Shown piece by piece: positions 24,580 through 32,974 of a DNA stretch of 64,000 nt; within the stretch, counting starts at the first letter, position 1; every line of letters begins with the position of its first letter. The position numbers and the translations under genes were made by a program. Source of the DNA: Candidatus Binatia bacterium (GTDB lineage: Bacteria > Desulfobacterota > Binatia > UBA9968); the NCBI GenBank assembly GCA_036504975.1, contig DASXUF010000088.1, forward strand, positions 1 to 64,000, read 5' to 3'. Below the pieces are notes generated by a model that worked only from the letters and a program-made list of their open reading frames with translations, did no database searches and was not told the origin of the DNA.

Positions 24580-24942
24580 GAGTTCCTCCTACTGTCGAAG
24601 TGATCCTACCTTTGCCACAACGACATACACTTTCCAAGCATCACGGCGCTCGGAACATACAGGTAAGTCCAGACTTATCGTGCGGCGGGCCGAGAAACGA
24701 GCATGCCCATCGTAACGCCCGCCCGGGGGTTTCTCGAAGGGCCGATGCGTTGGACGAGGAACGCCAAACGTACTTCAGAATTTCTCCTCGGAAACTCGTG
24801 CCGCGTAACACCGGACGTATCGCATCGGCCCGGAGAGAGACTCGCGGGCGGGCTATGGCGCGAGCCCCGAGCCGACTGAGGCGTACTTTGTTTTGTACGC
24901 CGCAGGGAGCGCGAGGGGCGATGAAACGAAGTTAGGCGAAGT
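24580..24942. other. Structured intergenic region of 363 bases
   Basis: No gene is recognised. The region contains a 33-base imperfect inverted repeat (24717-24749 with 24821-24853, 27 of 33 positions pairing, 71-base loop) and a second hairpin GGCGTAC/GTACGCC at 24880-24901. Such layered folding is uncommon here and could be a cruciform, a small RNA or the remains of a mobile element. Confidence 0.5.
24717..24853. repeat. 33-base inverted repeat with 71-base loop
   Basis: Left arm 24717-24749 begins GCCCGCCCGGGGG and ends GGGCCGATGCG; right arm 24821-24853 begins CGCATCGGCCC and ends GCGGGCGGGC. The terminal 9 and 11 bases pair perfectly, with six mismatches in the middle. Confidence 0.65.
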
Positions 24943-26058
24943 TTATCGGCCCGCCGCGAACCATTTGTCGTAGAGGCGCTGATAGGTGCCGTCCTCTTTG
25001 AGCTTCAGCAACGCCGCGTTCACCGGCCTGCGGTAAGGACTGTTCTGCGGAAAAACGATGCCGTAGCTTTCCTTGCGGAAGACCGATCCAACGACGTTCA
25101 CCTTTCCTTTTCCCTCGCGCGCCGCGTAGAAGAGCAGGACCGGAGCATCGAATACGACCGCGTCGGCCTGCCCCTTGAGCAAAGCTTCGTAGGCCTGCTC
25201 AATGCGTGGGAATTCCAGCGTCTCGATATTATGCTGGCGAAGGTAAGCGGCCGACGTGCTGCCGGTCGTCGTCGCCACCTGTTTGCCGGGCAAATCTTCC
25301 GGGCCGTTGATGTCGCCTTGAAGCTGCTGGACGGTCAGCGAGCTGGTCACGGTCGCGGTAAAGTAGGCGACGAACAAAACGGCGGTGAACATCCAGAGGA
25401 TCGCCATCGCCCGGCCGAGCGCGCTCCGCGGCATTTGATCGGCCTGCGTCGCCAGAGTCGACGCCGCCCACCAGCAAGCCTCGAAGATGCCGGGAAAATA
25501 AGAACGGGACTCGATCATGCCGCGCGGGTGGCGCCGTTCGGAGAGCCAGACGATGTGCGCCGGCACGAGAACGAAGAGGAGCGTCAGTCCCACAAACGGC
25601 AGAGCGGCGGAGGAAAGCAGAAGCGACAACGTCTGACGCACCGAACTGCCTCCGCCGGGCTGATCGCGGACCAGAATCTGCAGGCCGGAGTCGAACATCG
25701 GCTGGGAAAAATCGAACTCCCGGCTGCGCTCGGCGGTGATGGAGATCGCGGCGATTCCCAGATCGCTTTTACCCGATTTTACCGCGGCGAGCAGATCGAC
25801 CACGGTGGGATGCTCCGCCAGTTCTGATCTCGCCTTTATTTCTTCGGAAATATTCTGCCAGAGATCGATGCTGAAGCCGGCGAGCTTGCCCTTATCTTCA
25901 AACACGAACGGCGGGACCACCCGAGTAGCGACGCGGAGCGGACGGGCGGGAGCCTGGGCCGGCACGGGCAGCGGCGGCAGCAAAAGCCCCATTAGCGCGA
26001 GCGCCGCGACTCTAGCGATGGCCATGGCCTGGAGCGGGGTCATCCAAAGCGATCGCAA
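24943..26058 (-). CDS. Glutamate-receptor-like channel (GluR0-type architecture)
   Basis: A 371-aa membrane protein in which a periplasmic SBP_bac_3 ligand-binding domain is split by a membrane unit, the architecture of prokaryotic ionotropic glutamate receptors. Signal peptide 1-36; S1 lobe about 40-135 (LRVATRVVPPFVFEDKGKL); helix M1 about 151-172; pore loop about 191-211; M3-like helix about 215-243 ending TATVTSSLTVQQL, analogous to the gating SYTANLAAF region; S2 lobe 250-371 with PEDLPGKQVATTTGS. The pore reads STLATQADQMP, without the TVGYG potassium filter of GluR0. TTG 26058 or ATG 26043 may start it. It abuts the M48 gene by one base, so they are probably co-transcribed. Confidence 0.85.
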   Translation of the reverse strand: MRSLWMTPLQAMAIARVAALALMGLLLPPLPVPAQAPARPLRVATRVVPPFVFEDKGKLAGFSIDLWQNISEEIKARSELAEHPTVVDLLAAVKSGKSDLGIAAISITAERSREFDFSQPMFDSGLQILVRDQPGGGSSVRQTLSLLLSSAALPFVGLTLLFVLVPAHIVWLSERRHPRGMIESRSYFPGIFEACWWAASTLATQADQMPRSALGRAMAILWMFTAVLFVAYFTATVTSSLTVQQLQGDINGPEDLPGKQVATTTGSTSAAYLRQHNIETLEFPRIEQAYEALLKGQADAVVFDAPVLLFYAAREGKGKVNVVGSVFRKESYGIVFPQNSPYRRPVNAALLKLKEDGTYQRLYDKWFAAGR

Positions 26059-26931
26059 TTACCGCTCGGCGGAATTCCGTTTTGCGAGATCTTCTTCAGC
26101 GGTCACTTCGCCCTTCTTTTCGTCTTGGGTTTTCTTTTCGTCCGTTTCCGGCTTCGGACCGAAAACCTTGAGCGGGTCCTGTCCCGCCTTGAGCGTCGCA
26201 GCGATCTTGTCCAGCGCCAGGAACCTTTCCGGCGCGGTCGGGTGCGTGGAGAGAAACCCTCTTTCCGTACTGCCGGGCATTTCGATGGCGATTCTCCGGA
26301 AAACTTCTTTGCCGTCGTCGACGTTGAAGCCGGCGCGGTGGGCCCACATGAGACCGTAGAGATCGGCCTCGCGCTCGCGGTCGCGGTCGAACTTGGCCGT
26401 CGCGAGCTGCACCATGCGCGCGGCGGCTTCGCCGCCGATCTGGCCGCCGTAGATTCCGGCGGGGACGGCCACCGCCATGCCCAGGATATTCTGCGCCCAG
26501 AGATATCTCATGTGGCCTCGGAGCGCATGGGCGATCTCATGTCCCAGGACGGCGGCGAGCTCGTCGTCGTTCTTGAGAAAGCGCATCATGCCGCGAGTGA
26601 CCCACACCGTGCCGCCGTCGGTCCAGGCATTGGCCGCGTCGAGATTCACGCGCGCGCCGGTTTGCTCGGAGCTGGCGGCGAAGACGAACCGGATCACGCT
26701 CTGCGTGTCCGTCGCTTCGAGCAGCCGGCTCGCCACCTCTTCGATCCTCTCCTGTTGTTTTTTCTGCCAGGCCTTGGACTCGGCCAGCAACGCTTCCTTG
26801 AACTTTTTTTCCTCTTCGGCGCTGATCTTGGGCCCGGTGGTGGCGCAGGCGGAGAGCATGAGGCAAAAAATGGCGACCGCGGGATGGATCCAACCGAAAC
26901 GCATGATTTTTACCGTCTTCCTTTTGGCCAT
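26059..26931 (-). CDS. M48 family lipoprotein zinc peptidase
   Basis: A 290-aa periplasmic lipoprotein peptidase of the BepA/LoiP/Oma1 type. The signal ends LMLSAC with lipidated Cys at about 29. The zinc motif HEIAH is at 131-135, followed by ALRGH, and the third ligand Glu is in DREREADLYG (about 180). The segment ERGFLSTHPTAPERFLALDK is the usual substrate-groove motif of M48 lipoproteins. The C-terminal 30 residues are highly charged. ATG 26931 gives a basic n-region (MAKRKTVK); ATG 26904 is an alternative. The wide frame upstream is a shadow of the enoyl-CoA hydratase. Likely role: outer-membrane protein quality control. Confidence 0.9.
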   Translation of the reverse strand: MAKRKTVKIMRFGWIHPAVAIFCLMLSACATTGPKISAEEEKKFKEALLAESKAWQKKQQERIEEVASRLLEATDTQSVIRFVFAASSEQTGARVNLDAANAWTDGGTVWVTRGMMRFLKNDDELAAVLGHEIAHALRGHMRYLWAQNILGMAVAVPAGIYGGQIGGEAAARMVQLATAKFDRDREREADLYGLMWAHRAGFNVDDGKEVFRRIAIEMPGSTERGFLSTHPTAPERFLALDKIAATLKAGQDPLKVFGPKPETDEKKTQDEKKGEVTAEEDLAKRNSAER

Positions 26932-27072
26932 TGCTTGCAAAGCGGCTGTCATGGGAGCAAGGGAATCATAAGACAATTCGAGCGCGTTATCCAGAGGTTT
27001 CACTCGGCCTTGACTTGCGCGGAGTTGCCAGATAAGGAAAGAAAATTCACAACGATTGGTGGAGGTTGGATC

Positions 27073-27864
27073 ATGGCGAACGAGAAAACAGTCGAATACA
27101 AAGCCGATAACGGGGTGGCGCTTGTGGAGCTCAACCGCCCGCCGGTGAACAGCTACACGCACGAGCTTTTGCGCGAGCTGGACGACGCCATTTTGCAGGC
27201 GCGCTTCGACGACAACGTTCACGCGCTGGTGATTACCGGCAAGGGGGAAAAGTTCTTCTCCGCGGGCGCCGACATCAACATGCTCGCCAACAAGCCTCTC
27301 GCTTACAAAAACAACTTCGCGCTGCACGGCCACGAAGTCCTGATGCGCCTGGAAAACACGCCCAAGCTCGTGATCGCCGCGGTCAACGGACACGCGGTCG
27401 GCGGCGGCCTCGAGATCGCCATGGCCTGCGACATCCGCATCGCCAAAAAAGAAGGCGGGAAGCTCGGCCTGGCGGAGATCAATCTCGGCGTCATGCCCGG
27501 CATGGGCGGCACGCAGCGGCTGCCGCGGCTGGTCGGCAAAGGGCGCGCGATGGAGCTGTGCGCGACCGGGAGAACCATCGCCTTCGAAGAGGCGCTGGAG
27601 ATGGGCCTCGTCAATTTCATCTATGAGAAGGAAAACTTTCTCGATCGCGTCATGGACTATGCCAAGCAATTCGTCACGCCCAACAAAGCGAGCATGGCCG
27701 TCGGCAAAGTAAAGCGCGCCGTTCAGACCGGCTTGGAACTGTCGCTTCCCGACGGTCTCGCCTTCGAGCGGGAAGTGCTGGCGCAGGCCTTCGGCAGCGA
27801 AGACGCCGCCGAGGGCGTGAAGGCCTACCTGGAAAAAAGAACCGCGCAGTATAAAGGTAGATAG
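27073..27864 (+). CDS. Enoyl-CoA hydratase/isomerase (crotonase) family
   Basis: Cytosolic crotonase of 263 aa acting on acyl-CoA thioesters. The oxyanion hole lies in GEKFFSAGADINML and NGHAVGGGLEIAMACD; the catalytic Glu pair is in LGLAEINLGVMPGMGGTQRLP and RAMELCATGR, both kept, so hydratase activity is plausible. ATG 27073 has GGAGGT 6-11 bases upstream. The open frame continues far upstream across the divergent M48 gene, but that is a shadow. An aldehyde dehydrogenase follows after a repeat-filled 96-base gap, so a shared degradation pathway is possible. Confidence 0.92.
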   Translation: MANEKTVEYKADNGVALVELNRPPVNSYTHELLRELDDAILQARFDDNVHALVITGKGEKFFSAGADINMLANKPLAYKNNFALHGHEVLMRLENTPKLVIAAVNGHAVGGGLEIAMACDIRIAKKEGGKLGLAEINLGVMPGMGGTQRLPRLVGKGRAMELCATGRTIAFEEALEMGLVNFIYEKENFLDRVMDYAKQFVTPNKASMAVGKVKRAVQTGLELSLPDGLAFEREVLAQAFGSEDAAEGVKAYLEKRTAQYKGR

Positions 27865-27930
27865 CTATCAGCCATCAGCTATCAGCCGTGAGATTCGTTT
27901 TTGCTGATCGCTGACCGCTGAGAGCTTCTG
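27865..27930. repeat. GCTATCAGCCATCAGC/GCTGATCGCTGA dispersed repeat
   Basis: AGCTATCAGCCATCAGCTAT is followed, after a spacer, by the inverted TTTGCTGATCGCTGACCGCT, forming a fold-back. Related short units are seen at 13290-13320 (GCTGATAGTTGATCGC), 49521-49607 and 55349-55375. Confidence 0.6.
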
Positions 27931-27960
27931 AGCTAACAATTACACTTCGGAGGGCGAATA

Positions 27961-29424
27961 ATGAAAATGTTGATCGGCGGCGAGCAAGTCGATTCGGTGA
28001 GCGGGCAGACTTACGAGGTTCGTAACCCGGCGACCGGCGAGGTTGTGGACACCGTCCCGAAAGGAAACGAGAAGGACGTCCAGCAGGCGATCCAGGCGGC
28101 CGAGAGCGCGTTCAAGGAGTGGTCCGACGTCACGGCAGAGGACCGCGGCAAGATGCTCATGAACGCCTGCGAGCTGATCAAGCAGAAGAGCGGCGACATC
28201 GCCCAGGCGCTGACGAAGGAACAGGGCAAGACGCTCTTCGAAGCGGGCCTGGAAATTCACCACCTGCTGCACGGCCTGGAATTTTACGCCGGCCTCGCAT
28301 CTAAAGTCCGCGGCGCTCACGTTCCGCTGCCGCAGAAAAACGCCTACGGCATGGTCGTGCGCCAGCCGATCGGCGTCTGCGCCGGCATCGTGCCGTGGAA
28401 TTTCCCGCTGACGCTCATGGGAACGAAGCTGGGCCCGGCGCTCGCGGCGGGAAACACGATCATCATCAAGCCGGCGAGCACGACGCCGCTTGCGACGCTC
28501 ATCGCCATCGAGCAAATTCAGAAAGCCACGTACGGCGAGGGCAAGGCGCAGAAAACTTTGCCCAAGGGAGCGGTCAACGTGGTCACTGGCCCGGGCAGCA
28601 CCGTCGGCGAAGAAATTTTAAAGAATCCGCGCATTCGGCGCATCGCGTTTACCGGCTCCACTCTGGTCGGCAAGCACGTCATGGAAGTAGCGGGCCGGGA
28701 GATCAAGAGAGTCACGCTCGAGCTCGGCGGCAGCGATCCGATGATCGTCATGGACGACGCCAATCTCGACGTAGCGATCAAGATGGCCGACATCGGTCGC
28801 TACTTCAACTGCGGCCAGATGTGCCTCGGCGTCAAGCGGCTCTTCGTCCAGGAGTCGGTCGCCGAATCTTTCGTCGGCAAGCTGGCGGAGATACTGAAGA
28901 CGAAAACCGTCGGCAACGGCGCCAGCAAGGAAACGCGCATGGGCCCGATCCACATCGAATCGCAGCGCAAAGAGATCGAAGAGCAGGTCGAGGATGCGAA
29001 GGCGCGCGGCGCGAAAGTCATCTTCGGCGGCGAAAGGCCCAAGGGCGGCGGCGATCTCGACAAGGGGTATTTTTACCTGCCGACGCTGCTCACCAACGTG
29101 CCTGAAGACGCCCGCGTCAGCGTGGAGGAGACTTTCGGCCCTGTGCTGCCCGTTTTCACCTTTAAAACGCTGGACGAGGCGATCGAGAAAGCGAACAACT
29201 CGATCTTCGGCCTCGGCTCGTCGATTTGGACCAGGAATCTCGTCCACGCCAACAGGGCGATCGACAAGCTTCAGGCGGGCAACGTCTGGGTCAACTCGCT
29301 CCACTACGGCTACGACGAGCTGCCGTTCGGCGGCGTCAAGCAGAGCGGCGTCGGCCGCGAGCACGGCCCCGAGGCGTTGGATTACTACCTGGAGCCGAAG
29401 GGTGTGGCGATCGTGAACGTATAG
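27961..29424 (+). CDS. NAD(P)-dependent aldehyde dehydrogenase (succinate-semialdehyde type)
   Basis: Oxidises an aldehyde to the acid with NAD(P). Class markers: PWNFPLTLMGTKLGPALAAGN, FTGSTLVGKHVM, the general-base Glu in VTLELGGSDPMIV, and the nucleophilic Cys in YFNCGQMCLGVKR (second Cys). The C-terminal LPFGGVKQSGVGREHGPEAL is typical of GabD-like enzymes. Length of 487 aa is normal. An excellent GGAGGG site precedes ATG 27961. An unusual detail is the NCGQMC motif, where most families have GQxC only, and a short insertion near residue 195 (ATYGEGKAQKTLP). Followed by a strong terminator. Confidence 0.93.
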   Translation: MKMLIGGEQVDSVSGQTYEVRNPATGEVVDTVPKGNEKDVQQAIQAAESAFKEWSDVTAEDRGKMLMNACELIKQKSGDIAQALTKEQGKTLFEAGLEIHHLLHGLEFYAGLASKVRGAHVPLPQKNAYGMVVRQPIGVCAGIVPWNFPLTLMGTKLGPALAAGNTIIIKPASTTPLATLIAIEQIQKATYGEGKAQKTLPKGAVNVVTGPGSTVGEEILKNPRIRRIAFTGSTLVGKHVMEVAGREIKRVTLELGGSDPMIVMDDANLDVAIKMADIGRYFNCGQMCLGVKRLFVQESVAESFVGKLAEILKTKTVGNGASKETRMGPIHIESQRKEIEEQVEDAKARGAKVIFGGERPKGGGDLDKGYFYLPTLLTNVPEDARVSVEETFGPVLPVFTFKTLDEAIEKANNSIFGLGSSIWTRNLVHANRAIDKLQAGNVWVNSLHYGYDELPFGGVKQSGVGREHGPEALDYYLEPKGVAIVNV

Positions 29425-29444
29425 GAAAGAGCTGTGTCTGACTT

Positions 29445-29481
29445 AAAAGCCCGACCGGCTCCGCCTGGTCGGGCTTTTTTT
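29445..29481 (+). terminator. Rho-independent terminator
   Basis: AAAAGCCCGACC pairs with GGTCGGGCTTTT around an eight-base loop region (GGCTCCGCCT), followed by a run of T. It ends the crotonase/aldehyde dehydrogenase unit 20 bases after the aldehyde dehydrogenase stop. Confidence 0.95.
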
Positions 29482-29536
29482 ATGGCGTCACGTTTATTTC
29501 TGGAGCATAATTGGCGAGCAGGATATCGGAGGATCA

Positions 29537-30718
29537 GTGGAGATGGAAAATAAGACCGCACCGCAGGAATTTTTACAGCCGCAGGGATTTTTGTCGGCGG
29601 CGAAGAACGCCGGGATCAAAGACGACACGCTCGATCTTACCGTGATCTACTCGACCGCACGCGCGCGCGGCGCGGCGATGTTCACGCAGAACCGCTTTCC
29701 CGGCGCGCCGGTGATCGTCGGGCGAGAGCACATCGCCGACGGCTTCGTCCAGGCGCTGGTCGTCAACAGCAAGAACGCCAACGTCGCCATGGGCCAGCAG
29801 GGCATCGACGACGCCACCGAGATGTGCCGTCTGGTTGCCGGAGAGCTGGACATCGACTACCGGGACGTTCTCCCCTTCTCGACCGGCGTGATCGGCCGGC
29901 GCTTGCCGATGTATAAGATCCGGGACGGACTGAAGGGCATCCGCGACGAGCTCAAGCCGAATAATCTCGAGCTGGCCGCGCGCGCGATCATGACAACCGA
30001 CCGCTATCCCAAATACGTTTCCCGTAAAGTGGGCGCCGGCGTCATCGCGGGGATTGCCAAGGGCGCGGGGATGATCGAGCCGAATATGGCGACGATGCTG
30101 GTTTATCTGATGACGGACGCCGAGCTGCCGGCCGCGTCGCTGCGGCGCATGCTGCGCCGGGTCGTGGACCCGACGTTCAATTCGCTGAGCATCGACACCG
30201 ACACGAGCACGAGCGACACCGTGGTCCTGATGGCCAACGGCCTGGCGGGACCCGTCGATGCGCGTCAGTTTGAAGCCGGTCTATACGAAGTTTGCGAGCA
30301 CCTCGCCCGCGAAATCGCGCGCAGCGGCGAGGGCGCAACGAAGCTCATCACCGTGGAGGTCACGGGCGCGAAGAGCGAGGCACAAGCAAAGCGCGTCGCC
30401 AAGTCGGTGGTCAATTCGCCGTTGGTCAAAACCGCCGTCTACGGCTCAGATCCCAACTGGGGCCGCGTGATCATGGCCGTCGGCAAGACCTTTGACAAGA
30501 ACATCGAACCCGGCCGCGTCACCATCCGCTTCGGCAACACAAGAGTATTCGAACTGGGCGCCCCGGTGGAGTGCGATCTCGAGGCGCTGCGCGGCTATCT
30601 CGGCCAGGCCGAAGCTCTGATCGCCGTCGATCTCGGCATCGGCAAAAGATCCGCGCGCGTCTGGGGGTGTGATCTCACCGAGGGGTATATAAAGGAGAAC
30701 GCTTACTATACGACTTAG
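29537..30718 (+). CDS. argJ: ArgJ (glutamate N-acetyltransferase/ornithine acetyltransferase)
   Basis: Transfers acetyl from N-acetylornithine to glutamate (and, in bifunctional forms, uses acetyl-CoA) in arginine synthesis. ArgJ is made as a precursor and cleaves itself before a Thr; the site is visible in AGMIEPNMATMLVYLMTDA (Thr about residue 193). Other hallmarks: DVLPFSTGVIGRRLP, RMLRRVVDPTFNSLSIDTDTSTSD and SDPNWGRVIMAVGK. The normally Gly-rich NSGNANA motif reads NSKNANVAMG. GTG 29537 lies 4 bases after GGAGG; ATG 29543 has a more normal spacing. No other arg genes are nearby. It starts a long plus-strand run. Confidence 0.93.
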   Translation: MEMENKTAPQEFLQPQGFLSAAKNAGIKDDTLDLTVIYSTARARGAAMFTQNRFPGAPVIVGREHIADGFVQALVVNSKNANVAMGQQGIDDATEMCRLVAGELDIDYRDVLPFSTGVIGRRLPMYKIRDGLKGIRDELKPNNLELAARAIMTTDRYPKYVSRKVGAGVIAGIAKGAGMIEPNMATMLVYLMTDAELPAASLRRMLRRVVDPTFNSLSIDTDTSTSDTVVLMANGLAGPVDARQFEAGLYEVCEHLAREIARSGEGATKLITVEVTGAKSEAQAKRVAKSVVNSPLVKTAVYGSDPNWGRVIMAVGKTFDKNIEPGRVTIRFGNTRVFELGAPVECDLEALRGYLGQAEALIAVDLGIGKRSARVWGCDLTEGYIKENAYYTT

Positions 30719-30729
30719 AAGAGGATCCG

Positions 30730-31158
30730 GTGGAAGGCACCGAATTACAGATTCGCCCGTACTCTGAGTCCGATCGCGGCGCCGTAGTTGCTCTCTGGCT
30801 AGAAGTCTTTGTGAACGAACCGTCGTGGAACGCGCCGGAAGCGATGATTCGGCGCAAGCTCGCCGTGCAGCCTGAGCTGTTCCTCGTCGGAGCTATAGCG
30901 GGAAAAGTCGTCGCTACGGTTCTGGCGGGATTCGACGGAGTGAGAGGATGGATTCATCACCTCGCCGTAACCCCATCACGACGACGCCGGGGAATCGCGA
31001 CGCGAATGATGCGCGCAGCGGAAGCCGGATTGGCGCGGCTCGGCTGCCCGAAAATCAACTTGCAGGTGAGACCGGCAAACGCCGAAGCCATCGCGTTCTA
31101 CAGAACCCTCGGCTACGAAGTCGAAGAACGAGTCGGCATGGGGAAGCGGCTTCGTTGA
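30730..31158 (+). CDS. GNAT family N-acetyltransferase (RimI-like), 1
   Basis: A 142-residue acetyltransferase of the GNAT fold. The acetyl-CoA motif A is IHHLAVTPSRRRRGIATRMMRAAE (Q/R-x-x-G-x-G/A pattern, about 76-98) and motif B is INLQVRPANAEAIAFYRTLGYEVEERVGMGK. It is similar to YpeA/RimI-type enzymes that acetylate amino groups of proteins or small molecules. GTG 30730 is preceded by AGAGGA. It begins only 11 bases after argJ and is followed closely by another GNAT gene. Confidence 0.88.
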   Translation: MEGTELQIRPYSESDRGAVVALWLEVFVNEPSWNAPEAMIRRKLAVQPELFLVGAIAGKVVATVLAGFDGVRGWIHHLAVTPSRRRRGIATRMMRAAEAGLARLGCPKINLQVRPANAEAIAFYRTLGYEVEERVGMGKRLR

Positions 31159-31169
31159 CAGTGGGTCTA

Positions 31170-31625
31170 ATGCCATCAGAGCTGCCAGATTTTTCTCTCC
31201 GGCGGGCCAGAGCTGCCGATTTTGATGCCTTGTTTGTAATTCATCGAGCGGCCATGGGCGATTACATAGCTGCAACGTGGGGTTGGGACGAAGCATGGCA
31301 GCTTGAACATTTTCGAAGGAGTTTTAGGCCGGCGGCGCGCTCGGTCATCGACCTCGAAGGTCAGCCGATTGGGTTTGTCGATATCATCGAGCGCCAAGAT
31401 TGTTTTTATCTAGAGAACATCGAGATCGCGCCGCACTATCAGAGCCGCGGCATCGGCACACGAATCATTCGGACACTGGTCGCGAGAGCCGAAGCGAAGC
31501 GCCTGCCGCTTAAGCTGCAGGTCCTGAAAGTCAACTCTCGGGCGCGGGCGCTGTACGAAAGACTCGGATTTCGCTGCACAGGCGAAACGGCAACGCACTT
31601 TGTTATGGAACGTCGTGAAAAGTAA
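31170..31625 (+). CDS. GNAT family N-acetyltransferase, 2
   Basis: A 151-residue GNAT protein. N-terminal substrate part FSLRRARAADFDALFVIHRAAM, then ENIEIAPHYQSRGIGTRIIRTLV as the acetyl-CoA loop and LKVNSRARALYERLGFRCTGETATHFVM as the C-terminal strand pair. ATG 31170 is chosen; a GTG three codons earlier is also possible. The 12-base gap to the previous gene indicates one transcript. Substrate unknown. Confidence 0.87.
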   Translation: MPSELPDFSLRRARAADFDALFVIHRAAMGDYIAATWGWDEAWQLEHFRRSFRPAARSVIDLEGQPIGFVDIIERQDCFYLENIEIAPHYQSRGIGTRIIRTLVARAEAKRLPLKLQVLKVNSRARALYERLGFRCTGETATHFVMERREK

Positions 31626-31646
31626 GCTCATGGATACCTGCGAACG

Positions 31647-32156
31647 ATGATTGGCGTGCGTTCAGCTCGTGTCGATGACGCCGCGACGCTCTGCGCGGCC
31701 GAGCAGGCGATCGCGCGAACACCGGGCTTACTTATCTCCCGGCCCGAAGAACTGCATCCTAGAACTTTCGCCGCGTTGATCGAGAAACTGAGCGACGGCG
31801 TTGGGTGCTATTTCGTTGCCGAGGAGGACGGCCTCGCGGTCGGCCATGCGCTGCTAAATCCCATGGATCTGGTCGCCGTCTCGCATGTGTTCCGGCTAAC
31901 TATTGTCGTTCATCCAGGGGAAAGCGGCCGAGGTATTGGAACCTCCTTAATGCAGGCGGTTTGTAACTGGGCGACACGCTCTCCTAGAGTGCATAAAGTC
32001 GAACTGCTTGTTCGCTCAACGAATGAACGCGCGCTGTCGCTTTACCGGAAATTTGGCTTCGTCGAGGAAGGCCGCCTTCGCGAAGGTGTTAGGTTGCCGG
32101 ATGGCTGGTTCGTCGATGAGATCTCCATGGCATGGTTTCCAAGGCGGTCCGATTAA
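31647..32156 (+). CDS. GNAT family N-acetyltransferase, 3
   Basis: A 169-residue GNAT protein resembling PhnO/PseH or YhhY-like enzymes: LTIVVHPGESGRGIGTSLMQAV binds acetyl-CoA and KVELLVRSTNERALSLYRKFGFVEEGRLREGVRL is the YhhY-type C-terminal signature. ATG 31647. The stop is one base before the next gene's ATG (taaaATG), consistent with translational coupling to the phosphatase downstream. Confidence 0.88.
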   Translation: MIGVRSARVDDAATLCAAEQAIARTPGLLISRPEELHPRTFAALIEKLSDGVGCYFVAEEDGLAVGHALLNPMDLVAVSHVFRLTIVVHPGESGRGIGTSLMQAVCNWATRSPRVHKVELLVRSTNERALSLYRKFGFVEEGRLREGVRLPDGWFVDEISMAWFPRRSD

Positions 32157-32157
32157 A

Positions 32158-32931
32158 ATGCCTGATAAACAGCTAAAAGAATTTACCGACTTCATCCGCG
32201 CGTTGGCCGTAAAGAGCGGCGAAGTCATCAAGCCGTACTTTGCCCAGGCGACTCTTGCGGTAGAAACCAAGGAAGATAAAACCATCGTGACGCAGGCGGA
32301 CCGGGAAGCCGAAACGTTGATGCGGCAGATGATTCGAAAAGCGTATCCGCGCCACGGCATCCTTGGAGAGGAGTTCGGACCGGAGAATGAATCGGCCGAG
32401 TATGTTTGGACTCTGGACCCGATCGATGGAACCATCTCGTTTGCGCACGGATGCCCGTTGTTCGGAACGCTGATCGGCCTGCTCCAGGCCGGGAAACCCG
32501 TCTTGGGGGCGATCCACAATCCCGTACTCGGCCAGTTGTGCATAGGTGATAACACGCAGACCAAGTTTAACAGCCGCGCCGTGAAGCTCCGGGATACGCG
32601 GCAACTTTCGGAAGCCATGCTCCTGACTACGGATGTCGCCGGTATCGCCAAATATCAAAATAAAGACGGCTTCGAAAAATTGCTTGCGCAAACGCACCTG
32701 TTTCGCACGTGGGGAGATTGTTACGGCTACTTGCTGGTCGCGTGCGGCGGCGCGGATATCATGCTCGACCCGATCATGAATCCGTGGGATATCGTGCCGC
32801 TGATTCCCGTCATCCAGGGGGCCGGAGGCGTGATTACCACGTGGTCGGGCGGAGACGCGGCGCACGGCGACTCATGCGTCGCCGCGAATAAGACCCTGCA
32901 TCCTCGAGTTTTGGAGATTCTAAATTCCTAA
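32158..32931 (+). CDS. Inositol monophosphatase-family phosphatase (HisN-like)
   Basis: Mg-dependent monophosphatase of the IMPase/HisN family, cytosolic, 257 aa. Metal motifs: GEEFGPE (about 71-77), LDPIDGTISFAHGCPLFGT (about 86-104) and MNPWDIVPLIPVIQGAGG (about 208-225). Sequence spacing and the phrase DCYGYLLVACGGADIMLDP favour the histidinol-phosphate phosphatase (HisN) subgroup over inositol phosphatase. ATG 32158. It follows three acetyltransferase genes, so it could act in an amino-sugar or amino-alcohol route instead of histidine synthesis. Confidence 0.88.
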   Translation: MPDKQLKEFTDFIRALAVKSGEVIKPYFAQATLAVETKEDKTIVTQADREAETLMRQMIRKAYPRHGILGEEFGPENESAEYVWTLDPIDGTISFAHGCPLFGTLIGLLQAGKPVLGAIHNPVLGQLCIGDNTQTKFNSRAVKLRDTRQLSEAMLLTTDVAGIAKYQNKDGFEKLLAQTHLFRTWGDCYGYLLVACGGADIMLDPIMNPWDIVPLIPVIQGAGGVITTWSGGDAAHGDSCVAANKTLHPRVLEILNS

Positions 32932-32974
32932 CGCGCTTTAGTCATGGTACAAGGACAAATCACCGCAGACTGTT

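Noticed and set aside
24600..24935. Plus-strand 111-codon open frame in the structured region
   Set aside because: Translation is arginine-rich without a family; the region is dominated by inverted repeats.
26125..27072. Upstream extension of the crotonase frame
   Set aside because: Runs antisense to the M48 lipoprotein gene; family similarity begins at ATG 27073.
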